From Rhopalosiphum padi (taxonomy: Eukaryota; Arthropoda; Insecta; Hemiptera; Aphididae): 64,000 nt of DNA. The stretch is taken from the NCBI RefSeq assembly GCF_020882245.1, contig NC_083598.1:67245858-67309857 (forward strand). Direction: 5' to 3'. Position numbers and translations under genes: made by a program. The notes under the pieces were generated by a model. The model searched no databases. It was not told the origin of the DNA and worked only from the letters and a program-made list of their open reading frames with translations. Below are positions 27,674-41,500 of the stretch, one piece after another; position 1 is the first letter of the stretch; each line of letters begins with the position of its first letter.

Positions 27674-27708
27674 TATAAAATGGAATACTATACTCAGTAA
27701 ACGTTTTG
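27674..27708 (+). promoter_or_regulatory. TATA box plus initiator of the 22-residue-repeat gene
   Basis: TATAAAA at 27,674-27,680 is followed by TCAGT at 27,704-27,708, which puts the initiator about 30 bp downstream, the usual arthropod core-promoter spacing. The start codon of the gene lies about 50 bp further on at 27,756. Confidence 0.7.
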
Positions 27709-27755
27709 ACCACAAGTAAATTGTACTGCTTTTATTTTTTTAACAGAATTAATTA

Positions 27756-29651
27756 ATGATGAAACGATTAATTTTTATATTTTGGATATTTTTTAGTCTC
27801 TCTGTTTTTCAGGTAGGTTTTTATTTAATAATATTATTACGTTTTTATTGTTGTTATTTTTTATTTTCATTTTTATTTGACGTTTTAAACATTTTTATAA
27901 GTACTACATAATATTATTTAAAATATAATATAATACTTTTCATTTATTTAATTTATGATAAAAGTATATTGGTGTATTTTTTTTTTTTTATATATATTTA
28001 CGTGTATTACTTTGCTATTATATTGAATAATGCTATAATTTATTTAATTGTTGATAGAATAACATCTTCAGCTAATTTGGCGTCTATATTCTAAAATAAT
28101 AACAATAATTACATAAATTAAATTTTTCAGAATGGACGTGCATCTGCAGGAAAATGTGTTTTCTGCAAATTTGGATTGATAAAAACACCTCTAAATGCAT
28201 CGGCTATAGTAAGTAATTTATTAACTTATTAAGCATACGGTTTTTTAATCATAGGAAAAAATTAGATAGGCATTTTAGGAATTTAGAAAATTTAATGATT
28301 AAATATTGCACCAATATTAAAACACTGTATTGATATTTTTTTTAAGTATTAAACAATTAATATCGAGAAACTAAATAATACTGTAGACACTTATTATGTA
28401 TTTTGAGAATAACACTTATATAATATATTATGTACATTGTTTACTTTAGAAATCAACAAATGATAGATCCAAATCCTTGCATACAATGACTTCAGTGTCT
28501 ATACAAAATACAATTTTTGTAAATACTGTAAGTGTTTTATTACTATAGTCCGAATAGCTTACAAAAGCATTTTGTAATAGTAAATTTAATTTTAAACAAA
28601 ATTAAGGTGAAACTTATTATTTTTTTTTTAGAACTTGGACCATCATACCGAACAAGATTCGCTTACTTCTATAAAGACTGCCGAAGATCTAGTGAAATTC
28701 AGTTCTCAGACTTCATTGGCCAACTTATCACTGGATGAAAAATTATCGATCGTTATAGGCGTAACGTCGTTCTACGGTCATATGACGGTCCCACTACCAT
28801 CTGTTGTGGCCGTTAACTTGATCAACATGTTAGCATGTTCACCAAAGTTATTTTCATCAATTCCTCAACAGTGCTTGAATTCGGCATTGTCCATATTAGC
28901 AGTGAATCAATGCGCATTATGCGGAACACCGACAAAAGATGTAGTCCCGTTTTTAAACGGATTGCTTTCACTATCCCCAGGTGCCTTGAACAGCATCCCG
29001 AAGGCTAGTTTCATTTCATTATTAGGAATGGCGTCTTCCACAGAAATTTTTAACAATTTAACACATACGTCGGTAATGAATTTGATCACTGTGCTTTCGA
29101 TGTCAAAATCGACGATCAATTGTCTGCCTCTGCCGACTTTATTTTCGTTGTTGACGTTCGTGGCATCTAAACCATTCACGGAATTAATGATCACTTTACC
29201 ACCTTCTACTATGTTCGGTTTTCTGGGAGGGTTGTTGGACACACTCGATGACTCGTCACCTTTTCTTATAAATACAATACCGACTTCGGTAACCGTTGCG
29301 ATACTTAGTCCTATAATGACCACGCGCATGTTGGGCGTAATGCCGGTAATTAATTTCGACTTGCTGATGTCCGTCCTTGGTTCATCACATGCGGTATCAA
29401 AAGCTTTACCAATTACTAATTTTATCTCAGTTTTTAATATTTTAATAAGTTCACCAAACATATTGAGCTCTTTAAATCCAAATAACGTGGCCAAAATATT
29501 ATCTTCAGTGGCCACATGTCCATCAATAATGGATAATATACCTTTAAATTTGGTACACCAATTATTAGAGAAAATAAGTGTTTATTCACCGTCATCTTTA
29601 GCTTGCATTTCTGAAAAGGAATTTTCATTGTTGTCCAGAGAAAAAAATTAG
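27756..29651 (+). CDS. Secreted protein of 13 tandem ~22-residue repeats (410 aa), uncharacterised
   Basis: Four coding exons, all joined in phase 0: 27,756-27,812, 28,131-28,208, 28,450-28,527 and 28,632-29,651, each with GT..AG borders. Exon 1 encodes a signal peptide (MMKRLIFIFWIFFSLSVFQ). Exon 2 carries a CVFC motif. Exon 4 is a solenoid-like array: from about residue 115 to the C-terminus I count 13 units, most exactly 22 residues, of the form L-x-x-S-P-x-L-L-x-x-I-P-x(4)-L-x-x-L-L-x-x (for example LACSPKLFSSIPQQCLN and LISSPNILSSLNPNNVA). The periodicity suggests two short helices per unit. I do not recognise it as HEAT, TPR, Armadillo or LRR. The gene at 41.5 kb carries three of the same units. 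AATAAA lies at 29,686-29,691. An open frame on the opposite strand (28,907-29,515) is a shadow. Probably an extracellular structural protein; tissue unknown. Confidence 0.88.
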
Positions 29652-29691
29652 AAAATATCCACGTATTTTTTTAATATTAAATATAAATAAA

Positions 29692-31283
29692 TTATATTTA
29701 ATTTTTAATTTGTTCAAATGTCTGTATTATAATTTTTATAATAGTTTCTTTTTTTTTAAATTTACATTAAACTTTTCATGTTATTGATTAAATTGTCATT
29801 GTATGGCTCCTTTTTAAAATTGTATTACTGTAAGTTATACCTACGTAATTTTATTATGGTTATTTCATTTGGATTTATATTACATTTTTTTATTATTATT
29901 AAATAGAAGCACATTGTAGCTTTGTTTATTGGGATTCAAATAATATTACAAAAAATTGTCTAAATTAGAATATTTGTATATACAAGTATATTTATAGTTA
30001 TATTACAGTTATTATTTGTATTGATAATATTTTCATCTAATAAATTATTGAAATGGAACACTATTTTAATGATCTAAGTAAATAGCAATATTAAATAATT
30101 ATTTAAATAGTATTTTTTTAAATTATTTAAATGTACACATTTTTAAAATGTATTTTCTTAACTTTTTTTTATTTTGTATAATAATATTTCATATCGAAAA
30201 GAAATAAAACAAAATATAAACAATATATGATGTTCTCCGCTATAATGAAAATATAAATTTAAAGTTACCTATTAAAATATTTGTCTTATAATTATAAATT
30301 TTCGATTTTAAATACATAAATATGTAAGATGTGTAATATTTATTGAACACGAATTACAATGTTCATAGCTAATTTATTTTATTATCTGTTTCTTGACTGA
30401 TAAATTCCAATCATAAATAGCTGCAGATACCTAGTTTTAATTTAAATACTTAACTTAAGTAAGTATAAAATACATACCTATATTAAAATTGCTTGGAAAT
30501 ATAGGTTATAGTATATATTTTTTAATTTCGAAACAATTTAGGAAATTATGCTTGGAATTATAATAGTTTAAGTTTCATTATTTTAACTCCAATCTTCACT
30601 GTATCCTAATAAATAACCATATGTTAAATATGGCAGGTACATTAATTATTTATAAGAAAATTGCAAAATCCATCACAACTTAACAATTTCTTAAGATATG
30701 AACTATTTGGTTATACTCAAAACACTGTAATGTTAAACTTACATTTTAAATTATTTTAAAATGTTTGCAAAAATCTTTTTTTGATACTCAGTAATCCATA
30801 ATACGAAAAAAATATATTATACTTTATTATTCATAGATATAATACTACATAATCAATATAATGATGTTTTACCGTGTATACGTTTATTTGATTTAATTCT
30901 CAAATATCTTAGTGCTTTAAAAATTTGATATGCAATTTTGTAATAATATGAAATTCCAAATATACGTGTAATAATTAAGTTAGAAAATTTCAATATTATA
31001 CCTACATCATGAAAATTTAATAATTTAATTGCCGTCGAGATGCAGATGATTCACATAACTTAAGACAGCTCTATTACCGACTATTTAAAATTTAGTCTGT
31101 TGATCTATGGATAAAAATATCAGTATAAAAGTACGTATCTAAATCATATAATATAAACATAGGTACATCTGCAATAATACATATCTATAATCTATATACA
31201 TAACAAATAAATTACTGATAAAATTAATGAAATCACCATAAATATACGTGAAGTTTTGAAAAACAAATCATTTGCGATTTGAG
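29692..31283. other. Intergenic AT-rich DNA
   Basis: About 1.6 kb between the 22-residue-repeat gene and the next secreted-protein gene. AT-rich, with no exon or element recognised. Confidence 0.6.
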
Positions 31284-31290
31284 TATAAAA
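31284..31290 (+). promoter_or_regulatory. TATA box of Pro/Leu/Cys-rich gene A
   Basis: TATAAAAGC lies 72 bp upstream of the start codon. The paralogue on the minus strand at 52.2 kb has the same TATAAAAGC word at a similar distance (about 69 bp), and the sequence from TTCTTCAA to the ATG is nearly unchanged between them. Confidence 0.7.
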
Positions 31291-31355
31291 GCAAAACCAC
31301 ATTCCTAATTTGTATGTATTATTATTCTGCTGTTCTTCAAGCAATTACATACAAA

Positions 31356-32552
31356 ATGAAGATTTTAAGAATTGTATTTGCTTTGGCATTGGCCTGTTTG
31401 GCTAAGGTAAGAATTATTTTTAAAAACTTTCAATTTTCACGAAGTTAAATATTATCTAATAATAATTTTATTAACAAGGTTGAAGCAAGTCCTTGTGGCA
31501 CATGTGGCGGATATCCATACCTTCCAGATCTATGTTTCGCGCCACCACCACTACCACCACCATGTCCACTACCACTTCCACTTCCATGCTTACCGCCACC
31601 TCCACCACCATGTTTACCATTACCTCCATGCCCAATTCCACTTCCACTCCCATGCTTACCACCACCACCACCACCATGTTTACCATTACCTCCATGCCCA
31701 ATTCCACTTCCACTCCCATGCTTACCACCACCACCACCACCATGTTTACCATTACCTCCATGCCCACTTCCACTTCCACCTCCATGCTTACCACCACCAC
31801 CACCACCACCATGTTTACCATTACCTCCATGCCCACTTCCACTTCCACCTCCATGCTTACCACCACCACCACCACCACCACCATGTTTACCACTACCTCC
31901 ATGCCCACTACCAATTCCACTACCGTGTTTACCATTACCTCCACTTCCACTTCCACTTCCATGCTTACCACCACCGCCGCCACCATGTTTACCATTACCG
32001 CCATGCCCACTTCCACTCCCATGCTTACCACCACCACCACCCCCATGTTTACCACTACCTCCATGCCCACTACCAATTCCACTACCGTGTTTACCATTAC
32101 CTCCACTTCCACTTCCACTTCCATGCTTACCACCACCGCCGCCACCATGTTTACCATTACCGCCATGCCCACTTCCACTCCCATGCTTACCACCACCACC
32201 ACCACCACCCCCATGTTTACCACTACCTCCATGCCCACTTCCACTTCCACCTCCATGTTTACCACCACCGCCACCACCATGTTTACCACTACCTCCGTGC
32301 CCACCACCACTCCCACTCCCTTGTTTACCACCACCCCCTCCACCATGTTTACCACTACCCCCATGTCCACTACCACTTCCTCTCCCGTGTTTGCCACCTC
32401 CATGTTTACCACCTCCATGTTTGCCATTACCACCATGTCCACCACCCCCATGTGTTCCACCGCCAGCGTTATTACCAGTACCTCTGTGCTCTTTACCTTG
32501 TTTCTCTATTCCACCATTATGTCCACCTTGTGCACCTTGTCTACCATTATGA
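31356..32552 (+). CDS. Secreted Pro/Leu/Cys-rich repeat protein A (374 aa), uncharacterised
   Basis: Two exons: 31,356-31,406 (signal peptide MKILRIVFALALACLAK) and 31,479-32,552, joined in phase 0 across a 72-nt intron. The mature protein starts VEASPCGTCGGYPYLPD and then consists almost wholly of CLPPPPPPCLPLPPCP-type units of about 20-23 residues, with Cys at fixed places. The main exon contains no ATG, GTG or TTG in this frame, so it is invisible to a start-codon ORF search. The His-rich and Thr-rich frames over the same DNA, and the Val/Met-rich frame opposite, are shadows. Frame choice rests on exon 1, the shared SPCGTCGGYP-like start and the FSIPPLCPPC tail seen in the minus-strand paralogue at 51.3-52.2 kb. 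Reading stops at TGA 32,550-32,552, where the tail pattern would predict Cys; ten more codons and TAA (32,585) follow. AATAAA lies at 32,774. Likely a disulphide-linked extracellular structural protein. Confidence 0.85.
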
Positions 32553-32779
32553 CCACCATGCCCACAACTTCCTTGCTTCTGTTAACACAGATTACTTCTT
32601 ATTGTTGATTACTATTATATTTTTTCTGTTTTATATTGTATTATTTTATACCCATATACTTTATAAAAACTACATAATATTCTCTAAAAATGTTATAATC
32701 GAAAAATACTTATTATATGTACCTATGATGTTGAAAATAATATAAGATTTATTAAAACTAACTTAATTAATTAAATAAA

Positions 32780-35700
32780 ATAAAAGGTTCATCTTATACA
32801 TATTTTTTCTTCTTTGCTTACTATTTATATCTTATCGTCAATTTAATTAAGAAATTGTATACTATACATGACTATTAACAATCAATGTTAATGGATTATA
32901 ACAGTATTATGTATTGGTATTTAAAATTCATACAAATATAAACTATTGAGTAAAATAATTGTTGTAATGATAATTTACATTTGGTGCTATAAATTATATT
33001 ATACACAACTAAAACACACTTCACACTTAAATTCTATATCTTAAAATGTTTACTAGAACAACAATTTCATTTTTAGTCTACCATAGTATAGTAGCCAAAT
33101 ATTTATATATATATAATATAATTTGTATAAAATACGTTTCATTTATAATTTTTGATGTGTACTACCAAAATGTATTTTTACTTATTGTTTAAAATCTACC
33201 TATTATTAGTTGTCATTCGTGAATGATCGTAATGATAATATAATATAGGTATAGTGACAACTGACAAGTAACAAATGACAATGCCGGTTTCTATAAACAT
33301 TCCGTACATTTTTTGATTTAAAAATAGGGTGAAATAGTATCCAATAAAATTATGAAATATTAAATATAACCGACTTATGCAAATGAGTAACGTAATGAGG
33401 AATCTTTATTGTGATATTTAGCGAGTTTATTTATGTAACTATTTGGAATATAAATTTATCGAATATACAAACAAACGTTGAATTTATTTTGAAGCATACA
33501 AAATACAAATAGCATGTCTTATAAAATAATATTTTTGAATAGTAAGCTATAAAGCCTATTAAGTTTCTATTAAGATTGATTATCATTATTGCAGAATAAA
33601 ATATAAATATTTGAAATATTACTAAAAAAGTGTTAAATGAAACTTAATGCATTAATTTAATAACCCTAAATATACGAGTTGCTATACATATTATATAATT
33701 ATATAATATATTAGTTTATAGTCGTATACTCGTAGAGTGGTATGGAATATCTAGTAATAAGTAATAAAAATGAATCATATTGTGAATCGAAAAAGTAGGT
33801 ACTTATGGTATTGGTAGTTATTAAAATCTCGAAGAAACATTTTTATAATTATACGTAACACGTATTTATTTTGATAAATATTTTTATATAGACTTTTTGA
33901 TTCATTGAAGTAGAGAGGAATGAACATTATATTATAGTTGCGTGATCCACCTAGGTACTGACTATTGCCTTGCCGAATGTCACTGATGGTTATCCGTCCG
34001 AAAAGTAGGTAACGGCCACGGCGTCAGAAAAAATCATTATCAAACATAAAACAATTTTAACAACACTGATAGTTAAACTACTAACTATGCCACATAATAT
34101 AATATACTTAATCATAGATACATAATACCTTTATATACTACTTAGGATTTAATTAAGATCCATAACCAGAGCGTATAGTGAGATACATAGGTATTTGTAT
34201 ATTATTATGCAACTAAAATATAATTAATTTTCTTTTCTACAAAGAGTTTTTGTTTTGAAATATGTTGTGATCATGATTTTTTCATTATTATTATTTTTTA
34301 AATATAAGTATAATATAAAACGAAAATTACAAAAATAATAATAATAAGAATGATGATGATGATAATAATAATAGACAGGATACTGCAGAAAAAAATAGGC
34401 ATATGTGAACAAATACCAATATATTTATCTATAAAAATGACTGGTATCAAAAATGTTATTTAGTGACAATCATTAGATAGTTTGTATAATGAAAACTTTG
34501 GAACATTTTAAACCCCTCCCCTAATAAATGTACTTCAAAATAAATAACATAATAACTAAACAAAAAAGGAACTATCCTAAAATATCGATATATTTATTTT
34601 TACCATCTCTCAAAAATCAGAATAATTGTATACAATTGGAATAATTAGATATTATGCATATTAAAAAAAAAAAAAAAACAATAAAATGTATTATAATTTA
34701 CAATGCAATCAAGAAACAATTTTTTTACATTGATCATTATGAAAGAATGCAATTTTGTTGATAATTTGTTGCGTTGACAGTGCAAAACGTTTCGTTCACA
34801 TGTCTTAAAGAAAGAAATTGTTTGTAAAAACAAAACTTTTTTGTTTAAGAAATATAACACCGTCAATACGTGAAAGACAAATACGATAAATGATAATACA
34901 TTAAATGTTAGTGTAACACAGTATTATCATAACCTGTAATCTTTATTAGACATATGAATGAAATTATAGTATTTAAGATCTAGAAAATTATTGACTGTTA
35001 TTAATATAATTTTAAAATTTTAAAAGACTCAATTATATATATTTTGATAATTTATGAAATATATAAGTAGGTTTTTTTTTTTCAAATGCTTATATCAACA
35101 AGGTAGTTTTATGATAAATTAATTATTATGTGTATATTGTAGATAATATGAAAGTAAAAACACTAAAGTATATCCTAATTGTATAGTTTATACTCTTAGA
35201 ATAATTTTATCAAATGTGTATAGACGCTTCGATTTACGATCTCATCTGCAAGTTATGGGAACTTAATTATTCACTCACTAAATTATTAATATTAATAGTT
35301 AATTATATTTTATTTTTTGGTAAATAATTAAACTACATCACTCACTTAATAGGTATTATACGAGTATGTGTTTTAGTGTTTAAGACCTTGTAAGTTTAAA
35401 TATAACAAAGTATTGTAGTTTTCATTTTTACAGATTGGTACCTATTATTTTACATTTTTTATAATGTTATTCTAATATTGATACAATTATCACGACCATA
35501 ATTTGAATTGAATTTAAAAAATAAAACCTATACATTATAGATGGGTAAGATTTACACATGTTTATACATTTTGGTATTTAATATGCAGTTGTTCGAGAAA
35601 TATTAACATTTAACATTAATCCATTAGTTCTAACTATTCGTTCGTTCTGTTTTCTGAACCGTTTAATTATGCCCTATGTGAAGATTATTGTGTATTATAA

Positions 35701-38700
35701 TTATACATATTTTTAAAATATCGTAAATGTTCAATATCACATTGTGCCGTATGGCTAATTCCGGTTGGTTGATCACGCGGAACTGACACCACGCCGCACT
35801 TTACTCCTTTCTTGTACCCAGGATAGTGCTAATTATATCTGATAACGATTGAATTAGGTATATATACTAAATATATTAACACTTGGCCAATGATTGTATA
35901 CAGAATTCGAATTTCGTGTTCAAACACAGTTTACCTACTTATTATTCGAGGTTCGAAGGTAAACAATAATCTGCTGATAGTATAGGGTCGGGATATCACT
36001 CAATTCAAGTGTGAGTTTGGAGTCAATCTTGGACCCAGTTTCATAAGTGTTGATCGTGAAGTTAACAATGCTCGCAAAATTGGTTTCCCGGGACGACGGA
36101 AACGTCATTGTCTTTATTAGTTCCGAGTCTGGTATATCCTTGTGCGTATAGTTATATTTTATATTTTTATGGTACTCATCGTAGAAACCTGTTAGTCGTG
36201 AATGCTGACGTAATGATATTAAAGATGCTTCAACGACAGTTGGGTATATATTGAGAACTGAAAGTCACGCGTATAATATTGTATATGATATTATAATGTT
36301 ACTAAAATGTTACTATTATAATAAAAGTGACGATTAAATTGTTCTCCATTAATACGGTGGAACACAACAATTTTTAGCTCAGTTTAAAAAAAAAATATAT
36401 GTAATTTAATCTAAAAAAATATTGTGATAGCGACTGAAGAACTATGAAACCATATTATTTTGTGTTTAACACACGTCATATATCTATACCAGTAGGTAAT
36501 AACACGTTATTGTCTAGAAATTAAAACGAAGGTACCGTAGTGTGTCTAAGTTCTGCAATCATGTTTTATTAATTGTTGATTAATATTCAAATTGAAATTA
36601 AACCAACCTCGCTAGTCGCCGGAGTCTGTTTATGAACATCTACCTAACATTTAATATTATATTTAATTTTAGGGTCTAAACGGCGGTAGTACATAAACGT
36701 TAAAGACGAATCTAAGGACGTCTATTACAATATTATTACTGAAAACGTAACTGAAGGCCGAACCAGCAGAAATCTAATGATTTATAAGTATTAAACGCGG
36801 TTCTTGTAGATATAACTACGCATAACCTACATTTCGTTTCAAATAAGTGAGTCAGATAAAACATTATACACTCCACACTGTTATTATAATAACCGTTCAA
36901 ATTTCAATATTAGTCTCAAAGTCAAAAATCATAACCCTGGTGCATTAGTTTGCGTAGTTGTTCGGTATTATTTTAAACTCGATTCAACGTATCATTATGT
37001 TTACGATTAATGAAACCCGTATATTAATCCATAGTGTGATATTATCCACTTGATAAATGATAATATACTTTAAACCTAATATAATAATGTACGTTTTAAG
37101 GTTAACAATTTACTAGGTATATAAGTATATAACAACCGAATCGAACTATAAATTAATAATTATAACTTTCTGAACGACAACACGTATTTGTTACGTGCAT
37201 TTTCGTCAGTTTGCCTTTTATTAGACACATATTTTAAAATATTATATCATAAATAATAATATCATCATGTTATATTATACGTATGAATATAATATGTGCA
37301 AGCTGAACCCGGCGAGCAATAATGAAAATTCATTGCGTGTTGAGGAATATAATATAATTGTCAAGTCAACAGTCAATATATATATATATATATTATAGTT
37401 CTCGAAATTGTGTGTTATAATTATAAGTAATTAATTATTAGCTTTCGCCTATATAATATATATAATTATTAATTGCGTATACACCTGCTATACGATTTTT
37501 CTTATACATAAGTAATATTGGTAGGTGTAAATGCTCAAGTTTGATGTTTGATTTGTGTATGTTCATTACCTTCTAATTTTCAATTACACAATTATTATTT
37601 TAAATATTCAATGCTAATCTTTTTTTCTAATATAATTTATTTTAATATTATATTATATTATTATTACTATGATTAAAATTAAACTAAAAACTATCTTAAA
37701 ATAATGATTGGAAAATGTATTATATAGTTAAAGTATAGTTATTAAATTGTTGTTAATTTTTTCTGTTACACTTTGTAATAATATATTGTTGATTGTTTTT
37801 TCCTTTATTCCCTTATTATTTAAGATACATTAATTTATTATAAGTCCTTAAAGGTATAATATCAAATAGAAAAAAAAATGTGTTTTTAATTATTAAAACC
37901 TATATCGTTATTACTAATTACAGCTGTTAAACACTCAATTTTAATATAGTGAAATATAGCTATATTACAAAACCACTGTCATATTAAGAAGACATAGTTG
38001 TAGTATCTGCAGATATTTAACAAAAAAAAACCGTTAAATTTGTCATGGACATAGAATGGGAAGTGTTTATTAAATTATATTGACATATATGTCTTATCAA
38101 GTATTGTATTACATACAGCGGAAAATTGATACACAAAGAGCCCAATATCTAAACTAGTCGTTGACATTTCTGGATTTTCGCTTTGTGCTGTATATTATAT
38201 CAGTAAACTTGCCAAATATTTAATCTCATAGACATGGAAAGAAGATTTATTTTAGTATGTTGTAAATGTTACCATAGCAATTTCAACTACTATCTATATG
38301 TTCTATAATTATTATTGAAGTCAGTAATATTCTGCGATAAATTCAGTTGTATTCATATTATCATAACGCTGATAAACACATTTTCTACAACCTTATAAGG
38401 AATAATACAAACATTTATTATCTTATTAAACTTAAAAGATTAAACTATGTGACTTATAGCCAATTGTTAACAATATTATGATAGTCGATATAGTAACCAG
38501 ACTCATTGAGTTATTTTTATGAAAAATTCGAAAATAACGTAGATGCATAATAATTAGATGTGCATATATATTCTTATAAAATGATGTAAGCACGACAATT
38601 TTGTAAGTTATGTACAGCAATGCCGTTATGCAGAATAAAAATATTATATATTTATAATGTTGAAAATTGCTATCTACTGATTATTTTTTTATAGATATTT

Positions 38701-41392
38701 AAATTATTATACATAGTCCGCTTCTAAGAAGCGTAAAAAGTGTTTTTGTTTTTTATTTTAGATGATTTACATTATTATAATATGGTTATGTGTCTATTTC
38801 TCAGGTCTACGACCGCCCAACGAAATATTGTGTAAGATTTCTATAATCGTGTTCATTCAAAACTAGTTGTTTCGAATGTTATTCTTCAAATAATTAAATT
38901 CATGCGCCTATAGATATTTAAACACTTCCAGTTATGTCGTAATACATTTTTATAATAAACATAGATACATGTACGTACACATTCTATACCCCTGAAAAAT
39001 GTAATCGTGAAAAAATGTACAGAATAAAACCATTGGAATATAAATCCAATATAGTTAAAAAAAAAAAAAATAAAATAACCGATAGAAAACTTGAAATATT
39101 GTTATACTCGTATATGTTTCAAGTAGATTACATTATATTACTATTATTCTATTATAGTATATACTATATAGAAGTTTTATTTGGAATACTAATAAACTAT
39201 ATTATTTGTGTTTCAGTAAAATATATTAATTATATTAATTATACATCGTTCAAAGCAAATCAAGGCTGGTGCGATGGATCTTATCATCTTACGCAGTTCA
39301 TCAATGCGACAGAAATCGTGCCATTCTTTTCAAACACAAAAATAGCGTGTATTGAAATATGACCATACCTATAAGAGAAAAAAAACTAAGGTAGGTATAT
39401 ACTGTTTGCAGTACATTAAATTACTTTGCACGATCTACATAAACTAACTGCTGCTGATGGCGTATGGTTTTATAATATTATTGTTGAATGATCACAAAAC
39501 ATAGTAAAGTAGGTTTATATTATTGTGAGTAACATGATATTCCTTACACCTTCTATGTACCACTATGCAATTTACTAATTCATGAATTATACGCGCGCGA
39601 AGTGATATTTTGGTATACATTATGTATTATTATTATTATTATTATTTAGTAGGCAGTAAAAAACAAGTATACAAACATAAATTAATATTTTAGTTTATAG
39701 GTATACCTATTATATATAGATGTAAATGATGCTTAATAGTGCTTATATTTAAAAAAATATGAACTACCTATTTTATTTTTTTTTCCATTTTAGTAACGAT
39801 AAAATAAAGCACAATTTAAATCAAATAAATTAATAAAACCAATTTTAACGATAAACCAGAATTATATAAAGAGTGATTATTTTAATAATAATAAGCACTC
39901 CCTCATAAGAAGTAACTTTTTTTTTAAATAAATAAATAAAAACATTTTCTACATAATTTGAAACCATTACAAAACATTTAAAAAATATTTATGTTTTTGA
40001 CTATTTTTACATTTTAATATTGTTTAATGTTTATACTTTTTCTAATTCAACATGCATTTTTAATTTTATATTATAAGACAATCAATTTCAGGAAAGAATT
40101 GTTAATTAGGTAGTAGTAACTATTAAAAGTATTTAAACTTTAAAATTTAGATTATCAGAGTTGCATTCTAGGTTGAGATACTCTGCATCCTAACAAAATG
40201 TTAATACAATTCTATATTGATCAACATTTTAAATATTTATAGACAGCGCTAAGATATATATGCATTGATACGTTTTTTTTGCAGTGTCCTTTTACATATT
40301 TGGTAAATGGTAAATAATGTCCACGATTCACCTAATATTGTACACATGATACATAAAATAAACATTTTGCATATTATGAATATAAAAACAAAAATGTATA
40401 TTTCATGGTATACTTAAAAAGAAGGCTATGTAAAAAGCTAGATTTCATGTAATATTATATTCTTAATTTAGATTTAATAAAATCAATATTTTTTTCTTTG
40501 ACGAAAAAAATGTATTAAACATGTAGTAGATTTATTTAAAAGTAAAACTATATAAAAATGATTTACTTTAAATAAAAAGCAAATTTATTCAATTAAAAAT
40601 TGAATTTTATTATATATTGTTGTTTCGATCAAATATATTAATTATTTTCAAGATATTTAGTTTGTATTTACTATAAATATTCCATTAAAATATTGTAATT
40701 GGGAATTATTATTTAGGCAAATGAAACAAATAAGCTAGGGTAATAGAAATTTAATGACTTTTTAAGGTTTAAAGAAGGCTGACATCTCAAAGTCAACGTA
40801 ATTACGTTCGTTCTGAGGTATCTGCAATTTACTTTGATAATATTAAGTGTGTTTTAATGTGCGTGTGCGTGAAAACTAAATATTATTTTTATAAATAATT
40901 ACAGTCATTAATATTTTAAAGTAATGTTATAAAGGTTTTTACAGTTAACATTAAGTACTGATAAGAAATTTAGATTTTTCTGTATCAATAAATGGATATA
41001 AGCTATTATTTGACGCATCTTTACGTGGGTTAATTTCTGTGTTGAAAATAACGTTAAAATACTATATACATCACCTACTTAAAGAAAATCTAATAATAAT
41101 TTCAACAACGGTCATTCGCATTTACGTTTGATATTCAAAATTATTCACTTAATTGTACCGAAATAAAATTAACGAAAAAATGTTAGTATCTCGAAATTAC
41201 TCTTAAATGTACATTAATTATAAACCATATAATGTGATAAAATATTTTGTTCCTAGTCTTAATGCCGGGTCGTTCTGCAAAAAAAAAAAATAAATTAATT
41301 GCATAATTGAGATAATAATTTTGACCGATTATAGGCTACTGTCTCGTATCTTACGTCTGAGCTAGGTATGTTCGAAAGAACGTGGCAAATAC
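32780..41392. other. Long AT-rich intergenic region
   Basis: About 8.6 kb without a supportable gene. A 115-codon open frame at 39,015-39,362 starts in Lys/Tyr/Ile-rich sequence. Only its last 35 or so residues (from KANQGWCDGSYHLTQF) look compositionally normal, so a gene fragment is possible but unproven. A slightly less AT-rich patch lies at about 35,640-36,130. Simple ATT and TA repeats occur at 37,378-37,395 and 39,625-39,650. Confidence 0.55.
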
Positions 41393-41399
41393 TATAAAA
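41393..41399 (+). promoter_or_regulatory. TATA box of the PAV-repeat gene
   Basis: TATAAAAG lies 108 bp upstream of the ATG at 41,501. About 31 bp downstream is GCATTC, an initiator-like word. The word GACACAGTC at 41,431 recurs upstream of the Thr/Pro-rich gene at about 45,607. Confidence 0.65.
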
Positions 41400-41500
41400 G
41401 GGAGAGAAATCAAAAAAATTGACGCATTCTGACACAGTCAATCATTTTAATAATTATATATATATAAAAAAAAAAATTAAAAAAAAATTCTAACATAAAA

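Noticed and set aside
28907..29515. 202-codon minus-strand frame opposite the 22-residue-repeat gene
   Set aside because: No signal peptide or domain; the plus strand has a four-exon model with regular repeats.
31471..32460. Val/Met/Gly-rich frame on the minus strand
   Set aside because: Antisense of the same repeat; no signal peptide, splice site or paralogue supports it.
31480..32745. His/Tyr-rich 421-codon open frame and Thr-rich 371-codon frame (31,493-32,608)
   Set aside because: Both are out-of-frame readings of the CCA/TTA/CTT repeat DNA of the Pro/Leu/Cys-rich gene. Neither joins to the signal-peptide exon in phase.
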